Shown: positions 16,800 to 24,812 of the stretch, in pieces
Numbering within the stretch: the stretch's first letter is position 1
Layout: each line of letters opens with the position of its first letter
Position numbers and translations under genes: made by a program
Notes under the pieces: model-generated
Seen by the model: only the letters and a program-made list of their open reading frames with translations
Database searches by the model: none
Told to the model about the DNA's origin: nothing
NCBI GenBank assembly: GCA_018711275.1
Contig: DVIN01000051.1
Span: 1 to 64,000, forward strand
DNA: 64,000 nt
Reading direction: 5' to 3'
Source of the DNA: Candidatus Pullilachnospira intestinigallinarum
GTDB lineage: Bacteria > Bacillota > Clostridia > Lachnospirales > Lachnospiraceae

Positions 16800-17453
16800 C
16801 TACACCGCCCACACCCCCAACGCCAGACAGAAAATCCCGCCATAATACATCCCCAGCGCCAGATGATCCAACCGTTTTGGCAGCTTCTCAAAAAAACCTT
16901 TCCCCACAAACATATCCGATACGGTAAACAGCACCGCTCCCACCGCCATCCAGGTATACTGCACTCCTCCGGTAAAAGGCAGCGCCACCGCCAGGGAAGC
17001 CATGGCCATCAAGACTGCCGGATACAGAATCATCAGGTACAGGGTCGGCTGCTCCTTACCACCGGACAGCTCTTTACGGAAAATCCGCAGCATCAAAACC
17101 ATAAGAATCACCCACACCAGCAGGCTGACCGGGGTATACCGTTTCTGTACTACAAACCATCCAATCAGCAGCAAATGCCCCAGCGCAAACACCGCCATTC
17201 CCGCGAAAAACTGCAGCTCCAACAGCGCATCCGCCGCCAGAAACAGTCCCAGCGCCGCAACAATCCATCCGGCATCTGCGGCATTTCCCCTCTGCAGTAC
17301 ACCTGCCAGTGCCGTACAGAAAATCATCCAGGTGGCCAGGCATTTCGGCAGAATATTCCACTTGCCGCCCACACTCTCCTTCAGTTTAAAATGCAGCACT
17401 GCTCCCGCTGTGATCACCGGAACCGCCGTCACAATCCACAAAATCCATTTCAT
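16800..17453 (-). CDS. YhhN/TMEM86-family membrane protein
   Basis: 217-residue integral membrane protein with about eight hydrophobic segments. It matches the YhhN family, whose animal member TMEM86B is a lysoplasmalogenase; bacterial function is mostly untested. Family-like motifs include the FLAADALLE region and TVSDMFVGKGFF. ATG at 17453 has GGGGAGGG five bases upstream. Lysoplasmalogenase activity would be interesting because many Clostridia make plasmalogens, but that is inference. Confidence 0.75.
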   Translation of the reverse strand: MKWILWIVTAVPVITAGAVLHFKLKESVGGKWNILPKCLATWMIFCTALAGVLQRGNAADAGWIVAALGLFLAADALLELQFFAGMAVFALGHLLLIGWFVVQKRYTPVSLLVWVILMVLMLRIFRKELSGGKEQPTLYLMILYPAVLMAMASLAVALPFTGGVQYTWMAVGAVLFTVSDMFVGKGFFEKLPKRLDHLALGMYYGGIFCLALGVWAV

Positions 17454-17530
17454 AACGACCCTCCCCTCATTTTTTCAATGTCGTATCCTATATACACAGA
17501 TACCCTGCAGCCAAACTGCAGGGCATCTCC

Positions 17531-17851
17531 TCAGACCGTCGTCAGCATCCCGTTTTCCTCTAAGATCTTCTCCACCTGCTCCACAGTCAGGCCCATCTTC
17601 CTGGCGATCTTCTCCGGAGACATTCCATCCTCATAACGTGCCAGAATTTTGCCTGTTTTCATTCCTTTCTCCATGCCTTTTCTCTCCAGTTCTTCCAATG
17701 CCGTACACATATTCATTCTGCCTCCTCTCGACTCCAACGCCTGGCTGACGATCCCCTGGGATTCCGTAATCGTTCCGATCACCACCCCCCCAGATCCGCG
17801 TCAATTTCTTTATCGCCATAAATTTCCAGGATCTTTTCGTAATACTCCGGT
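17531..17851 (-). pseudogene. Truncated tandem duplicate of Rpn-family C-terminus
   Basis: 84 readable residues (VIGTITESQGIVSQALESRG to the end) repeat the C-terminus of the next gene almost exactly, with a period of about 333 bases. Upstream, the match continues to about 17851 but the frame is broken near 17790 (a run of seven C residues). The 3' end of the adjacent gene was duplicated and the extra copy is decaying. Confidence 0.85.
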
Positions 17852-17858
17852 AAATTCT

Positions 17859-18798
17859 TTAGGCCATTGTCAGCATCCCATTCTCCTCCAGGATCTTTTC
17901 CACCTGTTCCACAGTCAGACCCATCTTCCTGGCGATCTCCTCCGGAGACATCCCATCCTCATAGCGCGCCAGAATTTTTCCTGTTTCCATACCTCTTCTC
18001 TCCAGCTCCTCCAATGCCGTACACATATTCATTCTGCCTCCTCTCGACTCCAACGCCTGGCTGACGATCCCCTGGGACTCCGTAATCGTCCCGATCACCA
18101 CGCCCAGCTCCGCGTCAATTTCTTTATCGCCATAAACCTCCGACAACTTTTCGTAATCTCTCCGGTAAATATTTCTGCAAACTTCAAACACTGTCTGTAC
18201 ATCGGGATCCTGAAAACGAAGATGCCCGCTGTCTCTCACCTGAACCAGATTCATCGGATAATCATTGACCACATCCCGAAGTTCCTCCGGTATCTCCAGC
18301 ATGTCCGTCAGTTTCTGTGGCCCGTCCCACGCGTCCTCTCCATAGTATATGCAGATGGTCACCATGGGATGCAGCCGGTCCTCTCTGCGGAAACCGGATA
18401 AAAATTCTTCCTTACTGTCCCACCGGCCCTCCTTCTTATTCTTTCTGGCCGTCTCCTGATATTCCTTCAGATATCCGAAGGCATCCCCTAACAGAATCCG
18501 CAGCGGCATCCCGTAATGTACATGCTGCTGGTTTTCCAGTCCGAGAATCACAAAATCCACGCCCCTGGCGCTTTTCTTCACCACGTCCAGTATCTTCTGT
18601 ACCGTCTCCGCATACTCGCCTGTCTTCAGAAGGGAAGAAACATCCGTATCCATCTCCACCAGCTCTTCCGGCCGGATCACGCTTCTTCCTTCAAACAGCG
18701 CCGCGTTGAACAAATCCGCAAACCGTCTGTTATCCTTCCAGAAATTTTTCAGTACCGTATCCGCTTTGATCTTCTTTTTTACAACCGTGACGACTCAC
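17859..18798 (-). CDS. Rpn-family recombination-promoting nuclease/transposase-like protein
   Basis: PD-(D/E)XK-superfamily protein common in Lachnospiraceae (Rpn/YhgA-like; Transposase_31). The recognisable N-terminus reads KADTVLKNFWKDNRRFADLF then NAALFEGRSVIRPEELVEMD, and the C-terminus has a short HTH-like tail (MSPEEIARKMGLTVEQVEKI). The internal ATG at 18713 would cut off part of the nuclease core. The homologous frame extends to about 18794 but has no ATG, GTG or TTG there. A GTG at 18798 with AAAGGGCAGG upstream is in another frame, separated only by a run of six A (18780-18775). So the gene is frameshifted, slips, or is a recent pseudogene. Confidence 0.75.
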
Positions 18799-19098
18799 CC
18801 TGCCCTTTCCGGTATAACCTAACTATAACACATTTTGCACCCGGCTTCTACCGCCGCCTTATCTGTTGTAAAAAATCAGGTAACAGTCAAACTTTCTGCT
18901 TCTGTGAAAGCGAAACTGCTACAAAATCAGAATAACAAAAAGGCTCTCTTTTTCCCACAGCGCATCCGCGAAATCCTTCCGGCTGGAAAGATTTTTGCCA
19001 AATCCGCATGTAAGAAAACAGATAGCCTTCTTGTCAAACTACCTATATGTAATTATAACGCAATATCTCTGTCATTCCCATGAAACAATTCCTAAGAA
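18799..19098. other. Intergenic, possible promoter only
   Basis: About 300 bases without a gene, between xylB's stop and the Rpn gene. A minus-strand TTGACA near 19040 with an 18-base spaced TTACAT is the only promoter-like signal. AATTCTTAGGAATT just beyond the xylB stop is a short dyad but not a clear terminator. Confidence 0.35.
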
Positions 19099-20571
19099 TT
19101 ATAAAATTTTTGGAAACAGCTCCCGCACTGCCGGATAAATCTGCGCGAATTTCCGATACTGCCGGTCATAGGCCGCCGCCAGCGCCGGATCGGGAGAGAT
19201 GGTCTCCTTCACCCTGACCACTCTTTCCGCGGCCTCTTTCACCGAAGCAAAGGTGCCGTCCGCCACCGCCGCCAGCATGGCCGCGCCCATGGCGGGTCCT
19301 TCCTCGATCTGCGGCACGTCCACCTGGATATTCAGCACATTGGCCATGATTTTTTTCCACAGGGGGCTTTTCGCCCCGCCGCCGCAGATCATGGTCCGGT
19401 CGATGGAAATCCCCAGCGATCTGGCCACTTCAAAGGAATCCCGGATGGCGAAAGCCACCCCTTCCAGCACTGCCTGGGTCATCTGGCCCCGGGTGGTATC
19501 CATGGTAAGGCCGATGAAGGTTCCCCTGGCATTCGGGTCATTATGGGGAGACCGCTCGCCCATTAAATATGGAAGAAAATATACATGATTCTCCCCCAGC
19601 TTCCCGATTTTCTCCTGCTCTTTGGCGTAGTCCTCTGTCTGGATAATTTCCTCCATCCACCACTTGTTGCAGGACGCCGCGCTGAGCATACAGCCCATCA
19701 GATGGTAATGGCCATCCGCATGGGCGAAAGCATGGAGGGCATTGTGGCCATCCATCCGGAAGTTGTCGCTGGAAATGAAAATGGTCCCGCTGGTTCCCAG
19801 GGAAAGATTGCATTTTCCCTCCCCGACGGTTCCCGTTCCCACCGCGGCGGCGGCATTATCTCCCGCTCCCGCGGCCACCAGACAGTCGCAGGAAAGACCC
19901 AGCTGACCGGCCACTTCCGGTTTCAGGGTTCCCACTTTTTCGTAGCTTTCATACAGCCGGGGCATCTGCTCCTTCCTCACGCCGCAGATTTTCAGCATTT
20001 CTTCCGACCAGCAGCGGTTTTTCACATCCAGCAGCAGCATGCCGGAGGCGTCCGAGTAATCGGTACAGAAAACGCCGGTCATCCGGTAGGCCAGATAATC
20101 CTTCGGCAGCATGATTTTGGCTATTTTGGCGAAATTCTCCGGCTCCTGCTCCCGCACCCACAGAAGCTTCGGGGCGGTAAATCCCGCAAAGGCAATGTTG
20201 GCGGTATTGCGGGCCAGGGTCTCTTTCCCCACCACCTGATTCAGATAATCCGTCTGGGCCGCCGTCCGGCCGTCATTCCAGAGGATGGCCGGGCGGATCA
20301 CCTGATCCGCCTCGTCCAGAATCACCAGTCCGTGCATCTGGCCGCCGAAGCTGATGCCGGCCACAAGATTTCCGTCAATACCGGAAAGCAACTCCCGGAT
20401 ACCATCCACGGTCCCGTTCCACCAGTCCTCCGGATTCTGCTGGGACCAGCCGGGCTTCGGAAAGTACAGGGGATATTCCCGGGAAACAATTTTTTCAATG
20501 GCGCCCCGGGCATTCATCAGCAGCAATTTTACCGCCGAAGTTCCCAGATCCACGCCGATGTAATATTTCAT
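19099..20571 (-). CDS. xylB: Xylulokinase
   Basis: FGGY-family sugar kinase (490 residues) phosphorylating D-xylulose. N-terminal MKYYIGVDLGTSAVKLLLMN, the GGQMHGLVILD substrate loop, ILWNDGRT, and CGGGAKSPLWKKIMANV near residue 400 are all typical. It lies 21 bases downstream of the sugar isomerase in the same operon and is presumably controlled by the ROK repressor encoded nearby. Confidence 0.92.
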   Translation of the reverse strand: MKYYIGVDLGTSAVKLLLMNARGAIEKIVSREYPLYFPKPGWSQQNPEDWWNGTVDGIRELLSGIDGNLVAGISFGGQMHGLVILDEADQVIRPAILWNDGRTAAQTDYLNQVVGKETLARNTANIAFAGFTAPKLLWVREQEPENFAKIAKIMLPKDYLAYRMTGVFCTDYSDASGMLLLDVKNRCWSEEMLKICGVRKEQMPRLYESYEKVGTLKPEVAGQLGLSCDCLVAAGAGDNAAAAVGTGTVGEGKCNLSLGTSGTIFISSDNFRMDGHNALHAFAHADGHYHLMGCMLSAASCNKWWMEEIIQTEDYAKEQEKIGKLGENHVYFLPYLMGERSPHNDPNARGTFIGLTMDTTRGQMTQAVLEGVAFAIRDSFEVARSLGISIDRTMICGGGAKSPLWKKIMANVLNIQVDVPQIEEGPAMGAAMLAAVADGTFASVKEAAERVVRVKETISPDPALAAAYDRQYRKFAQIYPAVRELFPKIL

Positions 20572-20592
20572 ACGCTTCCTCCTGTCTGCCGG

Positions 20593-22059
20593 TCAGGCGA
20601 AGGGATTTTCCGTGGGATAACGCATGTTCTTCGGCTGATTGTAGCCGATGGCATCCGGCTCCACACCCAGATATTTGAACACCTCAAACAGTGTTTTCCC
20701 CACATGGCCGAAGGCCACCGCGCCGTGATGGGGGAATCCGCCCTCGATCAGCACATGGCGGTAAAATCTTCCCATCTCCGGAATGGCGAAAATTCCGATA
20801 CCTCCGAAGGAGCGGGTGGCCACCGGCAGCACCTCCCCGTTGGCAATGTAGGCCCGCAGCTGATTGTCCGCGGTGCTCTGCAGCCGGAAGAAGGTGATGT
20901 CGCCGGGTACAATGTCGCCTTCCAGCGTACCCTGGGTTACCTCCTGGGGCAGGCTTCTGGACATGATCAGCTGGTACTTCATGGTGCAGGAAGTCAGCTT
21001 GCCGGAAGTGGTATTTCCACAGTGGAAGCCCATGAAGGTATCCTTCTGGGTGTAGCCGTATTTTCCCTGAATTTCCGACTGGTACAGATCGGCGGGCACC
21101 GTGTTGTTGATATCCAGCAGAGTCACGGCGTCATTGCTTGCCAGGGTTCCGATGTATTCGCTGAGCGCTCCGTAAATATCCACCTCACAGGAAACGGGAA
21201 TACCCCGGCCGGTGAGACGGCTGTTCACATAGCAGGGTACGAAGCCGAACTGGGTCTGGAAAGCAGGCCAGCATTTTCCGGCAATGGCCACGTATTTCCG
21301 GCAGCCCTTATGGTCCTCGATCCAGTCCAGAAGGGTCAGCTCGTACTGGGCCAGTTTAGGAAGGATCTCCGGCTTTTTGTTGCCCTCGCCCAGTTCCTTT
21401 TCCATATCTGCCACCACCTGAGGGATTCTCTTGTCCCCGGCGTGTTTGTTGAATGCCTCAAACAGATCCAGCTCGGAATTTTCCTCGATCTCCACGCCCA
21501 GGTTGTGCAGCTGTTTGATGGGCGCATTGCAGGCCAGGAAATCCTGGGGTCTGGGGCCGAAGCTGATGATTTTCAGATTTTTGATCCCGATGACGGCTCT
21601 GGCAATAGGGACAAATTCTTCGATCATTTTTGCCACCTCTTCGGCACGTCCCACCGGATACTCCGGGATGTAAGCCTTCAGATTCCGCAGCTTCAGATTG
21701 TAGCTGGCGTTTAACATGCCGCAGTAGGCGTCGCCTCTGCCCTGAATCAGATCCTCTCCCGTTTCCTCCGCGGCTGCCACCACCATACAGGGGCCATGGA
21801 AATACTTCACCAGCAGGGTCTCCGCTGTCTCCGGTCCGAAGTTTCCCAGATAAACCACCAGCGCATTGCAGCCTGCCTCCCGCAGCTCCTGCAATGCCTT
21901 CTGCATGTCCTTCTCGCTCTCCACCACGGTGGGACATTCGTACAGTTCCCCCTCATAGGCGGCTGCCACAGCCTTTCTTCGGTTCTCCGACAGGGTGATC
22001 GGGAAGCAGTCCCTGCTTACGGCCACGATACCCAGCTTTACTTCCGGCATGTTGATCAT
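20593..22059 (-). CDS. L-fucose/L-arabinose isomerase-family protein
   Basis: 488 residues of the FucI/AraA fold: N-terminal substrate domain, then central and C-terminal parts carrying metal-ligand candidates (EVDIYGALSEYIG, DINNT, FHCGNTTSGKL, GGFPHHGAVAFGH). It should interconvert an aldose and ketose with Mn2+. The partner kinase is xylulokinase-like, so a pentose (D-arabinose, xylose or similar) rather than fucose is plausible, but the sugar is not decidable from sequence. ATG at 22059 has AAAGGAGG eight bases upstream. Confidence 0.85.
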   Translation of the reverse strand: MINMPEVKLGIVAVSRDCFPITLSENRRKAVAAAYEGELYECPTVVESEKDMQKALQELREAGCNALVVYLGNFGPETAETLLVKYFHGPCMVVAAAEETGEDLIQGRGDAYCGMLNASYNLKLRNLKAYIPEYPVGRAEEVAKMIEEFVPIARAVIGIKNLKIISFGPRPQDFLACNAPIKQLHNLGVEIEENSELDLFEAFNKHAGDKRIPQVVADMEKELGEGNKKPEILPKLAQYELTLLDWIEDHKGCRKYVAIAGKCWPAFQTQFGFVPCYVNSRLTGRGIPVSCEVDIYGALSEYIGTLASNDAVTLLDINNTVPADLYQSEIQGKYGYTQKDTFMGFHCGNTTSGKLTSCTMKYQLIMSRSLPQEVTQGTLEGDIVPGDITFFRLQSTADNQLRAYIANGEVLPVATRSFGGIGIFAIPEMGRFYRHVLIEGGFPHHGAVAFGHVGKTLFEVFKYLGVEPDAIGYNQPKNMRYPTENPFA

Positions 22060-22200
22060 GATGAAATCCTCCTTTTCCTTACAGCAGAAAGCACCGGTGA
22101 CGGCAGACTATGATATCCATGATGTATGATGATGGAAAATCATGCAGCGTGTCTTCCATGGTATCCGTCAAAAGCTGCCCGCGCGGTGTGTTTTCTGCCA

Positions 22201-22254
22201 TTTGTTTATTTATTAAACTAAGTACACTGTACCACTTGGATGATACTCCGTCAA
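22201..22254 (-). promoter_or_regulatory. Promoter and XylR-like operator of isomerase-xylB
   Basis: Minus-strand TTGACG (22254-22249), 17-base spacer, TACAGT (22231-22226). Overlapping the expected start is TTAGTTTAATAAATAAACAA (22221-22202), an imperfect dyad whose TTAGTTT arm matches classical xyl operators bound by ROK-family XylR. Confidence 0.7.
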
Positions 22255-22349
22255 GTAGATCGGGGTGCCTTTTAAAATAAATCAGTAAGTCTGCGTATAT
22301 GATTGCACGCAGGTTTTCATCTTCAGTTCTCCAAATTGCTGTTTCTGGT

Positions 22350-22436
22350 CATGGAATTAAGTGCCTCTGACCAGGAACAGCTTGCCGCCGATGAATACGT
22401 CACAGCCATTTCCAAACATCTCATCGAAAAGAACTG
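22350..22436 (+). pseudogene. Possible antitoxin-like remnant
   Basis: A 28-codon frame (MELSASDQEQLAADEYVTAI...) followed after its stop by a frame encoding AYEILAR. The pattern resembles the start of small antitoxin-like proteins but is too short to classify. The rest of 22260-22540 shows no gene. Confidence 0.25.
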
Positions 22437-22544
22437 ACCTGCTTACGAAATCCTTGCCAGACGAAGGAATGCTTTGGTTTCCTTGACATTAGCCTGTCCT
22501 CTTTGTTTTGCCGTGCGATATTTCTGGATTTTTCTTTATTTTCG

Positions 22545-22584
22545 TGCGATTTTTATTGATTTCATTCATTAAATCGCATATAAT
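22545..22584 (+). promoter_or_regulatory. Promoter/operator of the toxin-antitoxin pair
   Basis: TTGATT (22556-22561), 17-base spacer, TATAAT (22579-22584). TGCGATTT (22545-22552) and AAATCGCA (22571-22578) form an 8-bp inverted repeat around the -35 element; another TGCGAT occurs at 22514. A good candidate for antitoxin autoregulation. Confidence 0.75.
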
Positions 22585-22617
22585 GAAATTGACCCTACAA
22601 GAAAGGAGGCGTCGTTC

Positions 22618-22845
22618 ATGATTGTTACCGCAACAGAATTTAAAACCAATTTTGGGAAATACCTTGAACTGATTGCAAGAGAGGATGTTTTTATCACCCG
22701 CAACGGGAAAATCATCGCAAAAGTAGTAAATCCTCAGATTTCTGCCGTGGATTCCCTCCGTGGAATACTAAAAGACGTACCTGCTGACCTGGACTTGGAT
22801 TCCATCAGAGAGGAGAGACTGACAAAATATGAAGATCATGTGTGA
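22618..22845 (+). CDS. Phd/YefM-family antitoxin
   Basis: 75-residue antitoxin: N-terminal Phd/YefM fold (MIVTATEFKTNFGKYLELIA..DVFITRNGKIIAKV) and a short disordered C-terminal tail that should wrap the toxin. AAGGAGG precedes the ATG. Overlaps the toxin gene by 17 bases. AT-richer than neighbouring metabolic genes, as usual for mobile toxin-antitoxin modules. Confidence 0.88.
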   Translation: MIVTATEFKTNFGKYLELIAREDVFITRNGKIIAKVVNPQISAVDSLRGILKDVPADLDLDSIREERLTKYEDHV

Positions 22846-23242
22846 TACCAATATCATCCTTGATGTACTGTTGGAGCGGGAACCGTTTGTTGATGATTCC
22901 TATAAAGTCCTAAGCCTCTGTGAAAAACACCGAATTGACGGCTTTGTATCTGCTTCCTCTGTTACTGATATTTATTATTTGGTCAGAAAGTACACCCACA
23001 GTACCGACCTTGCTTATAAAGCAGTAGGAAAGCTGCTGGAAATCGTAAAGGTATGCAGCGTCACAAATAATGACGTCCTTACCGCATTCCAGAAAAAAGC
23101 AAAAGATTTTGAAGACTGCCTCGTGGCAATCTGTGCAAAATCCATCCGCTGTGATTACATCCTCACACGCAATAAGAAAGACTTTGAAGAATTTGACATT
23201 CCACTTCTCACTCCTTCAGAGCTCCTGCAACAGATTTCATAA
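22829..23242 (+). CDS. PIN-domain (VapC-like) toxin
   Basis: 137-residue PIN-domain ribonuclease. Acidic catalytic residues are visible in MCDTNIILDVLLERE (Asp6), ASSVTDIYYLVRK, and KDFEDCLVAICAK with TRNKKDF, the usual four-carboxylate arrangement. It should cleave tRNA or rRNA when unbound. Paired with the Phd/YefM antitoxin upstream, a common mixed pairing. Confidence 0.88.
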   Translation: MKIMCDTNIILDVLLEREPFVDDSYKVLSLCEKHRIDGFVSASSVTDIYYLVRKYTHSTDLAYKAVGKLLEIVKVCSVTNNDVLTAFQKKAKDFEDCLVAICAKSIRCDYILTRNKKDFEEFDIPLLTPSELLQQIS

Positions 23243-23293
23243 CTCCTACAGGGCTGCGCTGAATAATGATTTCCGGACAGCCTTCAACTGTTA

Positions 23294-23449
23294 CTGCAGA
23301 GTTACAGTTCAGCCTTCAATGTCCCGCGAGGTGTCCCGCTGCTTTTGCAGCGGGATCCCGAGGCCTGCGGGCGCCAGGCTGCGGGAAACGCAGCCTGTCT
23401 GCATGCTTTTGTGACAGTGAAGCCGGAAGGCTGAACTGTTACACTGCAG
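23294..23449. mobile_element. 156-bp inverted-repeat (MITE-like) element
   Basis: Ends are 24-bp inverted repeats with 22 matches: CTGCAG plus AGTTACAGTTCAGCCTTC at 23294-23317, and its complement at 23426-23449. Inside are two perfect hairpins: CCCGCTGC-TTTT-GCAGCGGG (23335-23354) and CAGGCTGCG-GGAAA-CGCAGCCTG (23375-23397). There is no reading frame of note. The right end contains the 32-bp hairpin repeat (23411-23442) found elsewhere in the window. Just before it is an extra half copy (CAGCCTTCAACTGTTAC, 23279-23295). Confidence 0.7.
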
Positions 23450-23472
23450 AACCTCAGGAAGTTTCCTATTCG

Positions 23473-23501
23473 TTTACTTTCCACCCAAACTGTTGTATAC
23501 T
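23473..23501 (+). promoter_or_regulatory. Promoter of the ROK regulator
   Basis: TTTACT (23473-23478), 17-base spacer, TATACT (23496-23501), 50 bases before the ATG. Confidence 0.65.
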
Positions 23502-23550
23502 GGAAAAGAGAATGCAGCAGGCAGGCACCCGCCCGCCGGGAAGGAGAAGC

Positions 23551-24732
23551 ATGGTAACGGGAAGCAGGGAATTGATCCGCAGCATGAATCGGAGTCTGGT
23601 GCTGGAAACCATCATCAACCGGGGACCCATTTCCCGGGCCGAAACGGCAAAAGAGCTGGGGCTCACCAAGGCCACCGTCTCTGCCATCGTCCAGGATCTG
23701 ATCACCAGACAGTATGTGGAGGAAGTGGGGAGCGGCGACGCTTCCATGGGGCGCAAACCCATCCTGCTGAATTTCTGCCGGAAAAACGGCTACGTTCTTT
23801 CGGCGGATCTTCAGCCCTCCGGCATTTTCCTGCTCTCCTGCGATCTGGGATCCCGGGAGGGCCGGATATACACCCGCCGGGAGATGATCACCCGGAAAAC
23901 CATTGTTCCACTTCTTATGGAAATAATCCAGGAAGCCATGGCCGAAATCCCTTCCACACCTTTTTCCGTGGTGGGGATTACGCTGGCCATCCACGGAACG
24001 GTGGAGGATGCGGAGATCCTGTTCGCCCCCAACTATCCCCTGGCAGGCCTGCCCCTGGTAAGAACCCTGTCCGGCAGTCTTCACATTCCGGTGTGGCTGG
24101 AAAATGAGGCCAATCTGTCCGCGCTGGCGGAGGAGTATTTTGTCAGAAATCTCCCCAACCTGATTCACATCAATGTCCATACGGGCGTGGGCGCAGGCAT
24201 CCTCATCGACCACCGGCCATACCGGGGAAAAAACGGCAATGCCGGAGAACTGGGACACACCACGGTAGTGCCGGACGGACGGCCCTGCCCCTGCGGAAAC
24301 CGGGGCTGCCTGGAACAGTATATCTCAGACCCGGCCGTCCTTTCCACCTATGAAAAGCTCTCCGGCCGGCAGGACCCGACCATGGAGGAACTGACAAAGG
24401 GGTGGCTGGCCGGTGAACAGGCCGCCATTCAGACGGTGGACGGATTTGTCCGCTACCTGGCGCTGGGCGTCCATAACCTGGGAAACCTGTTCAGTCCTGA
24501 CTGCATCGTTGTCAACAGCCAGCTTACCGGCCGTCTGCCGGAGCTGATTTCCATTGTCAGAAGCTGTCTCCCCCCACAGCGTCATCCTTCCTTTGAGCTG
24601 AAGGCTTCTTCCCTGAAAGATGCTTCCACGCTTCTGGGCGGGGCTTATCTGGGGATCAGCAGGTTTCTGGGCATTGAGAAAATATTTTTCCGGGACTGGT
24701 CACTCCCGGCGCCGTCTGTTGACCAGACGTGA
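23551..24732 (+). CDS. xylR: ROK-family transcriptional repressor (XylR-like)
   Basis: 393 residues: N-terminal winged HTH (GPISRAETAKELGLTKATVS) and a ROK sugar-binding domain with a DNA/zinc signature (CPCGNRGCLEQYIS) and the conserved ENEANLSALAEE and GAGILID. Such proteins repress sugar operons until the sugar binds. ATG at 23551 has AAGGAG. The isomerase-xylB operator (22202-22221) with a TTAGTTT arm is its likely target. The TGA stop lies inside a hairpin repeat copy. The sugar identity, and so the gene name, is inference. Confidence 0.85.
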   Translation: MVTGSRELIRSMNRSLVLETIINRGPISRAETAKELGLTKATVSAIVQDLITRQYVEEVGSGDASMGRKPILLNFCRKNGYVLSADLQPSGIFLLSCDLGSREGRIYTRREMITRKTIVPLLMEIIQEAMAEIPSTPFSVVGITLAIHGTVEDAEILFAPNYPLAGLPLVRTLSGSLHIPVWLENEANLSALAEEYFVRNLPNLIHINVHTGVGAGILIDHRPYRGKNGNAGELGHTTVVPDGRPCPCGNRGCLEQYISDPAVLSTYEKLSGRQDPTMEELTKGWLAGEQAAIQTVDGFVRYLALGVHNLGNLFSPDCIVVNSQLTGRLPELISIVRSCLPPQRHPSFELKASSLKDASTLLGGAYLGISRFLGIEKIFFRDWSLPAPSVDQT

Positions 24733-24760
24733 CCGCTACGCCTTACGGCTTCACTGTCAC
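24729..24760 (-). repeat. 32-bp hairpin repeat at the xylR stop
   Basis: The minus strand has GTGAC and GTCAC outer arms and a GCC-GTAA-GGC inner hairpin. Here the tetraloop is GTAA where the 23.4-kb copy has GGAA; both fit the GNRA rule. It includes the xylR stop codon. Confidence 0.7.
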
Positions 24761-24812
24761 CGTTGAAGACCGAACGGCTACGACAGAATAAACTCAGATC
24801 AGGAGGATAAAA

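Noticed and set aside
16478-16909. 143-codon minus-strand frame overlapping yhhN
   Set aside because: Most of it overlaps the better supported yhhN in another frame, and the rest is unrecognised.
22350-22500. Functional small antitoxin gene
   Set aside because: Only 28 codons with an early stop and no ribosome-binding site; at most a remnant.
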